Source: Eubacterium sp. (lineage in GTDB: Bacteria > Bacillota > Clostridia > Lachnospirales > CAG-274). From it: a stretch of DNA of 10,649 nt. The stretch is taken from the NCBI GenBank assembly GCA_020859645.1, contig JAJBVU010000081.1, forward strand, positions 1 through 10,649, written 5' to 3'. Below, one piece after another: positions 1 through 6,430 of the stretch (position 1 is its first letter; the number at the start of each line of letters is the position of its first letter). Both the position numbers and the translations under genes were made by a program. The notes beneath the pieces are model-generated. The model saw only the letters and a list, made by a program, of their open reading frames with translations, was not told the DNA's origin and did not search any database.

Positions 1-3
1 GGC

Positions 4-30
4 TTTAGAATTATTATGGTGTTATATAAT
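4..30 (+). promoter_or_regulatory. Candidate sigma-A promoter for murA
   Basis: A perfect TATAAT lies at 25-30 in very AT-rich DNA, 39 bases before the murA start codon. The best -35 candidate is TTTAGA at 4-9, a four-of-six match to TTGACA with a short 15-base spacer. A TG at 20-21 ahead of an overlapping TATATA (23-28) could instead act as an extended -10. The window begins only three bases upstream, so a better -35 or an upstream gene cannot be judged. The -10 is seen; promoter function is inferred. Confidence 0.35.
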
Positions 31-69
31 AATTTAGTGGTAAAAATTCAATTGGAGTGCTGAATTAAA

Positions 70-1365
70 ATGGAATGTTTTGAAATAAAGGGGCAGAAAA
101 AGCTCAAAGGCGTTGTTTCCATAAGCGGAGCGAAAAATGCCGCAGTGGCGATTATTCCGGCGGCAATAGTTGCTGAGGGTGTTTCGGTCATAGAAAACCT
201 GCCCGACATAGAGGACGTTGCCTGTCTTATGAAAACCCTTAATGCTTTGGGCGCTAAGTGTACTCTCTCAGACGAGTCAACCCTTATTATAGACGCAAGA
301 AAGGTTAAATCATATATAGCAAACGATGAATCCGTTAGAAAAATAAGAGCTTCCTATTACCTTATGGGCGCTCTTTTGGGTCGGTTCGGTCATGCGGAGG
401 TGGCTCTCCCCGGAGGGTGCAACTTCGGCGAAAGACCTATTGACCAGCACCTTAAGGGCTTCAGAATGATGGGTGCAAGAATCGACACTAGCGATGACAG
501 GGTTATAAAGCTTGACGTAAACGGCAGACTTCACGGGGCAAACATTTATTTGGACGTGGCTTCCGTCGGGGCGACCATAAACATTATGATAGCCGCCTGC
601 CGTGCAAAGGGCAGAACCGTTATTGAAAACGCAGCCAAGGAACCCCATATCGTTGACACTGCCAACTTTTTGAATATGCTGGGGGCAAACATTAAGGGCG
701 CCGGAACGGACGTTATAAGAATACAGGGCGCAGACAGGCTTCACGGAGGGGAATATACCATAATTCCCGACCAAATCGAAGCCGGTACATATATGATCTG
801 CGGAGCTGTTACCGGCGGAGACATTACGGTTAAAAACCTTATTCCCAAGCATATGGATTCTCTTACGGCGAAGCTTGAGGAAATAGGCTGCCGAATTATA
901 GAAGGCGACGACTATATAAGAGTTATTTCGGACGGCAGACTTTACCCCACAAATGTAAAAACTATGGTTTATCCCGGCTTCCCTACGGATCTTCAGCCCC
1001 AGATAACAGCTCTTTTGTCAATTGCCGAGGGCAGAAGCAAGGTCATTGAAAATGTTTGGGAAACAAGGTATCAGTATATAGCCGAGCTCAAAAAGTTCGG
1101 AGCAAAAATAGAGGTAAAGGGCAGAGAAGCCGTTATTGACGGCGTTAAAGAGCTTAAGGGAGCAGATGTTTCCGCTACGGATTTAAGAGCCGGAGCCGCT
1201 ATGATAATTGCGGCTTTGGCAGCGAAGGGTGTTTCTACTATTTATAATATCCGTTTTATTGACAGGGGTTATGCCAATATAGAGAGCAAACTTTGTATGT
1301 TAGGGGCGGATATTAAGAGAGTAGCCGTTGAGGAAAAGCCCGATAGCAGTGAAAAAGCTCAGTAA
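70..1365 (+). CDS. murA: UDP-N-acetylglucosamine 1-carboxyvinyltransferase (MurA)
   Basis: MurA transfers the enolpyruvyl group of phosphoenolpyruvate to UDP-GlcNAc, the first committed step of cytoplasmic peptidoglycan precursor synthesis. The 431-residue length is normal for the family. The known active-site positions are visible: Lys22-Asn23 in SGAKNA, catalytic Cys117 in PGGCNFGERP, Asp307 in the PGFPTDLQPQ loop, Arg373 in DLRAGAA and Arg399 in IDRGYANIE. The two-domain alpha/beta repeat is intact from end to end. Because residue 117 is Cys rather than Asp, the enzyme should be of the fosfomycin-sensitive type (inference). The ATG has GGAG at 54-57, a slightly long 12-base spacing. Many Firmicutes carry two MurA paralogues, and this window cannot show whether this is the main one. 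The YycJ-like gene follows after 53 bases. Confidence 0.97.
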   Translation: MECFEIKGQKKLKGVVSISGAKNAAVAIIPAAIVAEGVSVIENLPDIEDVACLMKTLNALGAKCTLSDESTLIIDARKVKSYIANDESVRKIRASYYLMGALLGRFGHAEVALPGGCNFGERPIDQHLKGFRMMGARIDTSDDRVIKLDVNGRLHGANIYLDVASVGATINIMIAACRAKGRTVIENAAKEPHIVDTANFLNMLGANIKGAGTDVIRIQGADRLHGGEYTIIPDQIEAGTYMICGAVTGGDITVKNLIPKHMDSLTAKLEEIGCRIIEGDDYIRVISDGRLYPTNVKTMVYPGFPTDLQPQITALLSIAEGRSKVIENVWETRYQYIAELKKFGAKIEVKGREAVIDGVKELKGADVSATDLRAGAAMIIAALAAKGVSTIYNIRFIDRGYANIESKLCMLGADIKRVAVEEKPDSSEKAQ

Positions 1366-1407
1366 GAGCTGAAAAATAAAACAATGAAAAACTCAACAGA
1401 GTTTTAT

Positions 1408-1415
1408 AGGTGATT
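1408..1415 (+). promoter_or_regulatory. Ribosome binding site that fixes the yycJ start
   Basis: AGGTGATT matches the 16S rRNA anti-Shine-Dalgarno extension and ends three bases before ATG 1419. An in-frame GTG at 1410 lies inside this motif, so it is part of the binding site and not a start. Confidence 0.75.
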
Positions 1416-1418
1416 AAT

Positions 1419-2216
1419 ATGTCTTTGCAGTTCGCAACAATTGCCAGCGGTTCATCGGGCAACTGTGTTTTTATAGGTTCGGAGCATACTAAAATTTTGA
1501 TTGACGCAGGCTTAAGCGGAAAATGCATTGAAGCCGGGCTTAACGCCATAGGCTGTCAGGGCAGCGATATAGACGCTTTGTTTTTAACTCACGAACACGA
1601 CGACCATATTAAAGGCGCAGGTATTTTTTCACGCAGATTCGGCACTCCTATTTATGCCACCTGCGGAACATGGAACGGCGGCGAATATAAAATGGGCAAA
1701 ATAAAGCCCTATCTCAAAAACGTTATAAGCGGCGGAGAAAGCCTTGTTATAAACGATCTCTGTGTAAAGGCTTTTGATATTCCCCATGACGCAAATGAGC
1801 CTGTGGGCTATAACATAATGACCGACAAGCACAAAATCAGTGTGGCGACGGATATAGGACATGTTACAAAAACCGTTATGGACGGAATTGCGGAAAGCAA
1901 TGTTCTGCTGCTTGAAAGCAATCACGATGTGGATATGCTTAAAAACGGGCCCTACCCCGAGCCTTTAAAACGGAGAATTTACGGCGAAAAGGGTCATTTA
2001 AGCAATGACACCGCCGGAAAGCTTCTTGCGTGCAGTATGTGGGGCAGTCTTTCCCACGTAAGACTTGGGCATTTAAGCCTTGAAAACAACACAGAGGAGC
2101 TTGCCTTTGAAACGGTTAAAGCCATTTTGGAAAGATATAAAATTAAGGTAGGCACTTATTTGGACGTAGCCGTTGCGGCAAGAAGCCGTGTCAGCGAGGT
2201 CATAGAGTTAAATTAA
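1419..2216 (+). CDS. yycJ: YycJ/WalJ-type metallo-beta-lactamase-fold hydrolase
   Basis: This 265-residue protein belongs to the metallo-beta-lactamase superfamily. The HxHxDH metal motif is THEHDDH with His58, His60, Asp62 and His63. Further probable ligands are His124 (DIPHDA), Asp145 (ATDIGH) and His218 (LGHLS). The segment LLLESNHDVDML and the later KGHLSN are typical of the YycJ/WalJ branch, as are the length and the N-terminal ASGSSGN. In Bacillus the orthologue sits with the walRK two-component genes and has been linked to cell wall and DNA-repair phenotypes, with 5'-exonuclease activity reported for the family. No walRK is seen here. The substrate in this organism is therefore unknown; a nucleic-acid phosphodiester is a reasonable guess. 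No signal peptide is present, so it should be cytoplasmic. The stop codon overlaps the rlmH start by one base (TAATG), pointing to translational coupling. Confidence 0.9.
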   Translation: MSLQFATIASGSSGNCVFIGSEHTKILIDAGLSGKCIEAGLNAIGCQGSDIDALFLTHEHDDHIKGAGIFSRRFGTPIYATCGTWNGGEYKMGKIKPYLKNVISGGESLVINDLCVKAFDIPHDANEPVGYNIMTDKHKISVATDIGHVTKTVMDGIAESNVLLLESNHDVDMLKNGPYPEPLKRRIYGEKGHLSNDTAGKLLACSMWGSLSHVRLGHLSLENNTEELAFETVKAILERYKIKVGTYLDVAVAARSRVSEVIELN

Positions 2217-2692
2217 TGAAGATAACAATACTTTGCGTAGGCAAAATTAAAGAAAAATTTTACAGGGACGCCCTTGAAGAATATAAAAAAAGGCTTTCCC
2301 GATATATAAAGCTTGAAATAATCGAGGTTCCCGACGAAAAAGCTCCGGAAGCATTAAGTGCTGCGGAAGCGGTTAAAATAAAGGATAAGGAAGGGGAAAG
2401 GCTTCTTTCCAAGCTTAAGGAAAGCTTCGTTGTTTCCCTTGCAATTGAGGGAAAACAGCTTTCAAGCGAGGGCTTTGCGAAAATGCTTTCGGAAAAAGCA
2501 ATAGGCGGAACAAGCAGTATAACCTTTATTATTGGCGGCTCTTTGGGGCTTTCACAAAATGTTCTTAATAAAAGCGATTATCTGCTTTCCTTTTCCAAAA
2601 TGACATTTCCTCATCAGCTTATGAGGGTAGTCTTGTCGGAGCAGATTTACAGAGCATACAGAATAATTTCGGGAGAACCATATCACAAATGA
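2216..2692 (+). CDS. rlmH: 23S rRNA (pseudouridine1915-N3)-methyltransferase RlmH
   Basis: RlmH is a SPOUT-class methyltransferase that uses S-adenosylmethionine to methylate pseudouridine 1915 in helix 69 of 23S rRNA, acting late on assembled 70S ribosomes. The 158 residues match the family length of about 159. The start MKITILCVGKIKEKFY, the SAM-binding loop FIIGGSLGL (104-112), the knot segment MTFPHQLMRVVLSEQIYRAY (129-148) and the strictly conserved C-terminal YHK (156-158) are all present. The ATG shares a base with the stop of the preceding gene. A YycJ-like gene followed by rlmH is a common pairing in Firmicutes. The next gene starts 51 bases later, after a prominent inverted repeat. 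Confidence 0.96.
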   Translation: MKITILCVGKIKEKFYRDALEEYKKRLSRYIKLEIIEVPDEKAPEALSAAEAVKIKDKEGERLLSKLKESFVVSLAIEGKQLSSEGFAKMLSEKAIGGTSSITFIIGGSLGLSQNVLNKSDYLLSFSKMTFPHQLMRVVLSEQIYRAYRIISGEPYHK

Positions 2693-2696
2693 GTTA

Positions 2697-2726
2697 TATT
2701 GAAACGATGACTAATTCGTTTCAATA
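2697..2726 (+). repeat. Perfect 11-bp inverted repeat before the TSCPD gene
   Basis: TATTGAAACGA (2697-2707) and TCGTTTCAATA (2716-2726) are exact reverse complements around an 8-base loop. The structure begins five bases after the rlmH stop and ends just before the strong ribosome binding site (GGAGG at 2731-2735). The stem is AT-rich and no U-run follows, so it is not a standard intrinsic terminator. It could be an operator for a dimeric repressor, an mRNA-stabilising 5' hairpin or a processing site. The symmetry is seen; the role is unknown. Confidence 0.6.
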
Positions 2727-2743
2727 CGAAGGAGGAATATAAA

Positions 2744-2992
2744 ATGGAATATACAACAAGAGGAGTTTGTTCAAGACAAATACATTTCGAGGTAAAAGAA
2801 AATAAACTGCACAACGTAACCTTTGTAGGCGGCTGCAGCGGAAATACTCAGGGTGTCGGCAGACTTGTTGAGGGAATGGATGTTGACGAAGCCATTAAAA
2901 GGCTCAAGGGTATAAGATGCGGCTTCAGACCTACATCATGCCCCGACCAGCTTGCAAGAGCTTTGGAGGAGTGGAAGGCTTCTCAGCAGTAA
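2744..2992 (+). CDS. Small TSCPD-domain protein (TIGR03905-like)
   Basis: This 82-residue protein consists almost entirely of a TSCPD domain, named for the Thr-Ser-Cys-Pro-Asp signature seen here at residues 64-68. The same domain occurs at the C-terminus of some B12-dependent ribonucleotide reductases and as stand-alone small proteins in Clostridia; the length and motifs fit the stand-alone type. Four cysteines stand at 9, 31, 59 and 66, the first near the N-terminus, the second in GGCSGN, the last in TSCPD. They could bind zinc or another metal, or act in redox chemistry (inference). No reductase gene is nearby and no function is established. GGAGG at 2731-2735 lies 8 bases before the ATG. 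Its position between rlmH and rnhB suggests constitutive co-expression, unless the inverted repeat just upstream controls it separately. Confidence 0.88.
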   Translation: MEYTTRGVCSRQIHFEVKENKLHNVTFVGGCSGNTQGVGRLVEGMDVDEAIKRLKGIRCGFRPTSCPDQLARALEEWKASQQ

Positions 2993-3010
2993 TAATGTAA
3001 TCAATAAATA

Positions 3011-3018
3011 AAGGAGGG
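3011..3018 (+). promoter_or_regulatory. Ribosome binding site supporting the TTG start of rnhB
   Basis: AAGGAGGG lies 8 bases before TTG 3027. It is among the strongest Shine-Dalgarno matches in the window, and there is no ATG in frame near it, so the TTG is the likely initiator. Confidence 0.75.
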
Positions 3019-3026
3019 CGTACGCA

Positions 3027-3821
3027 TTGGAAGTATTAGACGTAAAAGAAATCAGCGAAATAATCAAAAACACCGAAGCGGAAGCCCTTCCTTCTGTTTT
3101 AAAGCCCTTTGAAAAGGACGAAAGAGCCTCGGTTAAAAGGCTTGTTCTTTCGGGGTATAAACGATATAACAAACATCTGGACGAGCTTATGCGGCTCAGA
3201 GAAATGTCTCGCTTTGAGGCTGACGCCTATGCCGGGGGTCATACCTACATAGCAGGAGTTGACGAAGCAGGCAGAGGCCCTTTGGCAGGCCCTGTTGTTA
3301 CGGCGGCGGTTATTTTGAAAAGAGGGGCTTTAATCGAAGGTGTAAACGATTCCAAAAAGCTAAGTGAGAAAAAACGTGAGGAGCTTTTTGATATAATTAT
3401 GAAAGAAGCTGTTTCCGTCTCCGTAGCCATGGAGGATCACAACGTCATAGACGAAATCAATATTTTAAATGCAACCAAAAAGGCTATGACAAGGGCTGTT
3501 TTAAGCCTTGAACCTCTGCCGGATTTGGTTTTGACAGACGCAGTTAAATTAGACGAAATAGAAATCGAACAAAAAAATATAATAAAGGGCGACGCAAAAA
3601 GCATTACCGTTGCCGCCGCAAGCATTATAGCCAAGGTCACAAGAGACAGACTTATGCTTAAGGAAGCGGAGAAATATCCCGAATACGGCTTTGAAAGCAA
3701 TAAGGGCTACGGCACCGCCGGACATATCGCCGTAATTAAGGAACTGGGTCTTTGCCCAATACATCGTAAGACTTTTACGAAGGGCATGGCTCCCCTTGAG
3801 GGGAGCTGTCAGCGTAGCTGA
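3027..3821 (+). CDS. rnhB: Ribonuclease HII
   Basis: RNase HII cuts the RNA strand of RNA-DNA hybrids and incises at single ribonucleotides in DNA, starting ribonucleotide excision repair. Residues 1-72 form the N-terminal region found in Bacillus-type RnhB. The catalytic domain follows, with Asp79-Glu80 in GVDEAGRGPLAGP, then NDSKKLSEKKRE, Asp171 in LTDAVKL and Asp189 in KGDAKS, giving the expected DEDD set. YPEYGFESNKGYGT and IHRKTF complete the fold. Translation starts at TTG, backed by a strong ribosome binding site. The oddity is at the end: codons 255-264 (APLEGSCQRS) and the stop codon at 3819-3821 come from a short repeat element, so the native C-terminus appears to have been replaced. 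The active site is untouched, so activity is expected to remain. Total length is 264 residues. Confidence 0.96.
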   Translation: MEVLDVKEISEIIKNTEAEALPSVLKPFEKDERASVKRLVLSGYKRYNKHLDELMRLREMSRFEADAYAGGHTYIAGVDEAGRGPLAGPVVTAAVILKRGALIEGVNDSKKLSEKKREELFDIIMKEAVSVSVAMEDHNVIDEINILNATKKAMTRAVLSLEPLPDLVLTDAVKLDEIEIEQKNIIKGDAKSITVAAASIIAKVTRDRLMLKEAEKYPEYGFESNKGYGTAGHIAVIKELGLCPIHRKTFTKGMAPLEGSCQRS

Positions 3822-3838
3822 CTGAGAGGTGGAGCGGT
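3788..3838 (+). repeat. Structured intergenic repeat, copy 1
   Basis: This 51-base unit has three parts. The left arm GGCTCCCCTTGAGGGGAGC (3788-3806) folds as a 7-bp hairpin with a TTGA loop. The middle (3807-3822) holds a second perfect hairpin, GTCAGC-GTA-GCTGAC. The right arm is TGAGAGGTGGAGCGGT (3823-3838). Both arms recur exactly, in opposite orientation, at 6431-6483, while the middle differs. Similar elements are, from memory, scattered in many clostridial genomes; they resemble REP or MITE-like non-coding elements. This copy overlaps the 3' end of rnhB and supplies its last ten codons and stop. Confidence 0.85.
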
Positions 3839-3863
3839 TTCCCTTTCTTGAAACTGCTTTTTT
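3833..3863 (+). terminator. Candidate intrinsic terminator between rnhB and yraN
   Basis: AGCGGTTTC (3833-3841) pairs with GAAACTGCT (3850-3858) to form a 9-bp stem with one G-U pair and an 8-base loop. Six T residues (3858-3863) run from the last stem base. This is the usual layout of a Rho-independent terminator, though the stem is only moderately GC-rich. The left arm is partly made by the right edge of the repeat copy (AGCGGT). If it works, yraN-pgeF-der would depend on readthrough or an unseen promoter, because none is evident at 3841-3888. A competing pairing, GTGGAGCGGT (3829-3838) with ACCGCACCAC (3864-3873), uses the same left bases with one mismatch. Confidence 0.45.
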
Positions 3864-3873
3864 ACCGCACCAC

Positions 3874-3880
3874 AAAGGAG
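3874..3880 (+). promoter_or_regulatory. Ribosome binding site that fixes the yraN start
   Basis: AAAGGAG stands 8 bases before ATG 3889. An in-frame GTG at 3829 lies inside the repeat element and would add 20 residues with no resemblance to the family, so it is rejected. Confidence 0.75.
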
Positions 3881-3888
3881 TCGCTGTA

Positions 3889-4239
3889 ATGTATTCCCCA
3901 AACCAAACAGGAAAAATAGGCGAGGAAATCGCCGCAAAATATTTAATTAACAAGGGCTATACCGTCACTGACAGAAACTACCGTACGAGACGTGGCGAAA
4001 TCGACATAGTCGCCCAAAAGGACGGGCTTCTTATATTTGTTGAGGTAAAATACCGCACAACCAACCAATTAGGTCAGGGTACGGACGCAGTCAACAGATC
4101 TAAAAAGCAGAAAATTATAAACACAGCCAAAGCCTATATCTACGAAAAAGGCATAAGCCCCCGAACAGGCATTCGCTTTGACGTTATAGATATATATGAT
4201 AAAGAAATAAACCATTTTGAAAACGCCTTTTGGACGTAA
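3889..4239 (+). CDS. yraN: YraN family (UPF0102) nuclease-like protein
   Basis: This 116-residue protein matches the YraN/UPF0102 family, which has a small restriction-endonuclease-like fold. The N-terminal GKIGEEIAAKYL (8-19) is the family hallmark. The PD-(D/E)xK-type core is visible as GEIDIVA with Asp39, then FVEVKYR with Glu52 and Lys54, then a conserved helix around DAVNRSKKQKI. Length is typical. The cellular role in most bacteria is not settled; DNA processing is suggested by the fold and by frequent linkage to rnhB, as seen here. It is probably cytoplasmic. The ATG follows a good ribosome binding site. It is the first gene of the three enclosed by the two oppositely oriented repeats, and may be separated from rnhB by the candidate terminator. 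Confidence 0.93.
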   Translation: MYSPNQTGKIGEEIAAKYLINKGYTVTDRNYRTRRGEIDIVAQKDGLLIFVEVKYRTTNQLGQGTDAVNRSKKQKIINTAKAYIYEKGISPRTGIRFDVIDIYDKEINHFENAFWT

Positions 4240-4249
4240 TGGCTTATAT

Positions 4250-4255
4250 AAAGGA
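4250..4255 (+). promoter_or_regulatory. Ribosome binding site supporting the pgeF start
   Basis: AAAGGA lies 9 bases before ATG 4265. A longer reading from TTG 4217 would overlap the yraN 3' end and lacks a binding site, so ATG 4265 is preferred. Confidence 0.6.
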
Positions 4256-4264
4256 CAGATTATT

Positions 4265-5077
4265 ATGAAAAAAATTGTCAAGGGAGACCTTGTTTATTTT
4301 GTTTTCGAAAGCTTTGAAAAAACAGGAGTTGTAAACCACTGCTTTTCCACAAGGTTAGGCGGTGTTTCCGAGGGGGCTTTAAGCTCCTTAAACCTGAGAT
4401 TTAAGCATGACAAAAGAGAAAACGTTGTTGAAAACTACAGAAGGCTCTGCTCCGCCATAGGGGCTGATTATAAAAACACTGTTTTTACCGATCAGGTTCA
4501 CAAGGACGTAATTTATGACGCTAACCCCAATGACAGGGGAAAAGGTCTTTTTAAGGAAAGCGATATTAAGGAAACAGACGGACTTATGACAGCCGACCCA
4601 AATGTGGTTTTAGTTACCTTTCACGCAGACTGTACTCCCCTTTATTTTTTAGACCCTGTAAAAAGGGTTATTGCCCTGAGCCATTCCGGCTGGAAGGGCA
4701 CCGCTCTTTCAATCGGGGCAAAAACCGTTTCAAAAATGGTTAAGGACTACGGCTGTAACAGAAAAAACATTCTCTGCGGAATAGGTCCCTGTATTGGGGG
4801 CTGCTGTTATCAGGTAGACAATTATGTTAAGTCCGTTTTTGATGAAAAATTCGATTTTTCGGGAGAATACTTCAAAAATGATGTTGAAGAAGGCAAATAT
4901 CTTTTCGACCTTCAGGAAATAAATAAAAGAATTTTGATAAAATCGGGAATACCCGAAGAAAATATAGAGTGCGCCGACCTCTGCACAAAATGCAATTCAG
5001 ACCTGTTTTATTCATACAGAGTTATGGGAGACAACAGAGGAAGCCTTGCGGCGTTAATGGAGCTAAAGGAGCAGTAA
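4265..5077 (+). CDS. pgeF: PgeF/YfiH/YlmD-type laccase-domain protein (peptidoglycan editing factor)
   Basis: The 270-residue product belongs to the multicopper-oxidase-like "laccase domain" family (DUF152, YfiH/YlmD). Members bind zinc and have been reported as purine nucleoside phosphorylase/adenosine deaminase enzymes, and E. coli PgeF as a factor that removes wrongly incorporated residues from peptidoglycan precursors. The three expected metal ligands are His79 (TDQVH), Cys123 (FHADCTP) and His140 (LSHSGWKG). Other signatures are FSTRLGGVSEG (27-37), ETDGLMT (103-109), GIGPCIGGCCYQVD (172-185) and the C-terminal CADLCTKC...YSYR...DNRGSLA. The length is normal and nothing is missing. Which of the proposed activities matters here cannot be told from sequence. 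It starts 25 bases after yraN and is followed by der after 24 bases, so the three are probably co-transcribed. Confidence 0.9.
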   Translation: MKKIVKGDLVYFVFESFEKTGVVNHCFSTRLGGVSEGALSSLNLRFKHDKRENVVENYRRLCSAIGADYKNTVFTDQVHKDVIYDANPNDRGKGLFKESDIKETDGLMTADPNVVLVTFHADCTPLYFLDPVKRVIALSHSGWKGTALSIGAKTVSKMVKDYGCNRKNILCGIGPCIGGCCYQVDNYVKSVFDEKFDFSGEYFKNDVEEGKYLFDLQEINKRILIKSGIPEENIECADLCTKCNSDLFYSYRVMGDNRGSLAALMELKEQ

Positions 5078-5101
5078 ACCTTAGTAATCGGAGGATATAT
5101 T

Positions 5102-6421
5102 ATGGCAAAGCCGATAGTAGCAATTGTAGGCAGACCCAACGTGGGAAAGTCTACACTTTTTAACAGAATAGCAGGGGAAAGAATTTCCATAGTTGAGGAT
5201 ACCCCGGGAGTAACAAGAGACAGAATTTATGCGGAAGCAGACTGGCTCAACTACAACTTCACAATGATTGACACAGGCGGTCTTGACCCTGAGGGTGAGG
5301 ACCTTATGATGAAAAGAATATACGAACAGGCTCAGATTGCCATAGATTTGGCTGACGTTATTATATTTGTTACCGATGTAAGAACAGGTGTAACAGACGC
5401 AGACTTTCTTGTGGCAAATATTTTGAGAAAGGCTAAAAAGCCTGTTGTTTTAGCCGTAAACAAGGTTGACGATTTGAGAAAATACAGTATGGACGTCTAT
5501 GAGTTTTATGAGCTGGGCTTAGGCGAGCCCTTCGGGGTTTCAGCCGGTCAGGCTATGGGTATAGGCGACCTCTTGGACGAGGTTGTTTCTCATTTCAATA
5601 CCGACGGTGAAGCGGAGGAAGAGGACGTTATTAAAGTAGCGGTAGTAGGCAAGCCCAACGCCGGAAAGTCCTCTCTTATAAACAAAATTTTAGGCGAAAA
5701 CAGAGTTATTGTAAGCGACATCGCCGGAACAACCAGAGACGCCATCGACACAGCCTATGAAACGGACGGTAAAAAATACATCTTTATTGACACCGCCGGA
5801 ATACGCAGAAGAAGCAAGATTAAGGAAAATATTGAAAAATACAGTATTATAAGGGCTGTTGCGGCGGTGGAACGCTGCGACGTGTGTATAATTATGATAG
5901 ACGCTTCAGAGGGCATAACTGATCAGGACACCAAAATAGCAGGCATAGCCCACGAAGCCGGAAAAGCCTGTATTATAGCTGTCAACAAGTGGGACACTAT
6001 CGAAAAGGACGGCAAAACCATAAACAAGTTTACAAATGATATTGACCTTGAGCTTAAATATATGCACTATGCACCTAAAATTTTTATTTCGGCTTTGACG
6101 GGTCAAAGAGTTAAAAAGCTGTTTTCTCTTATAAATGAGGTCTATGACAGCTCTTCTAAGAGAGTTCAGACGGGTATTTTAAACGATGTTTTGACCGAGG
6201 CTTTGGCTATGAACCAGCCCCCTGCCGAAAAGGGCAGACAGCTTAAAATATTTTATATGACACAGGTTTCAATAAAGCCCCCTACATTCGTTATTTTTGT
6301 GAATAACCCCGAGCTTCTCCACTTTTCTTATAAGAGATATATAGAAAATCAGCTGAGAGACGCTTTCGGCTTTAAGGGAACACCTATACACTTTATAGTA
6401 AGATCCAGAAGTGAGAAATAA
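5102..6421 (+). CDS. der: Ribosome biogenesis GTPase Der (EngA)
   Basis: Der is an essential GTPase with two G domains in tandem that acts in 50S subunit assembly. The first G domain shows G1 GRPNVGKS (10-17), G2 TPGVTRD (34-40), G3 DTGG (57-60) and G4 NKVD (120-123). An acidic linker (EAEEED, 170-175) leads to the second, with G1 GKPNAGKS (183-190), AGTTRD (208-213), G3 DTAG (230-233) and G4 NKWD (295-298). Residues from about 350 to the end form the KH-like RNA-binding domain, including IKPPTFVIFVNNPELLHFSY. The 439-residue length is standard. GGAGGA at 5090-5095 gives a strong ribosome binding site. It is the last gene between the two repeats; the second repeat begins nine bases after the stop. 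In many Firmicutes der is followed directly by plsY and gpsA, as here. Confidence 0.97.
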   Translation: MAKPIVAIVGRPNVGKSTLFNRIAGERISIVEDTPGVTRDRIYAEADWLNYNFTMIDTGGLDPEGEDLMMKRIYEQAQIAIDLADVIIFVTDVRTGVTDADFLVANILRKAKKPVVLAVNKVDDLRKYSMDVYEFYELGLGEPFGVSAGQAMGIGDLLDEVVSHFNTDGEAEEEDVIKVAVVGKPNAGKSSLINKILGENRVIVSDIAGTTRDAIDTAYETDGKKYIFIDTAGIRRRSKIKENIEKYSIIRAVAAVERCDVCIIMIDASEGITDQDTKIAGIAHEAGKACIIAVNKWDTIEKDGKTINKFTNDIDLELKYMHYAPKIFISALTGQRVKKLFSLINEVYDSSSKRVQTGILNDVLTEALAMNQPPAEKGRQLKIFYMTQVSIKPPTFVIFVNNPELLHFSYKRYIENQLRDAFGFKGTPIHFIVRSRSEK

Positions 6422-6430
6422 CTATAAATA

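Noticed and set aside
310..852. 180-codon open frame on the minus strand inside murA
   Set aside because: It lies entirely antisense to a well-conserved gene, has no ribosome binding site or recognisable domain, and is a reading-frame shadow.
1388..1405. 7-bp hairpin (AAAACTC/GAGTTTT) just before the yycJ ribosome binding site
   Set aside because: The stem is short and AT-rich with no U-run after it; it could easily occur by chance.
2699..2725. ATTGAAAC/GTTTCAAT ends resembling CRISPR repeat termini
   Set aside because: There is only one occurrence, with no spaced direct repeats and no cas genes; it is better described as a single inverted repeat.
3829..3888. 20-residue N-terminal extension of YraN from GTG 3829
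   Set aside because: The stretch lies in the repeat and terminator-like region, the family starts near GKIGEE, and ATG 3889 has a good ribosome binding site.
3549..3953. 134-codon open frame on the minus strand across rnhB and yraN
   Set aside because: It runs through two conserved + strand genes and the repeat element, with no family resemblance.
4969..5163. 64-codon + strand frame across the pgeF-der junction
   Set aside because: It overlaps the conserved end of pgeF and start of der in another frame and has no support of its own.
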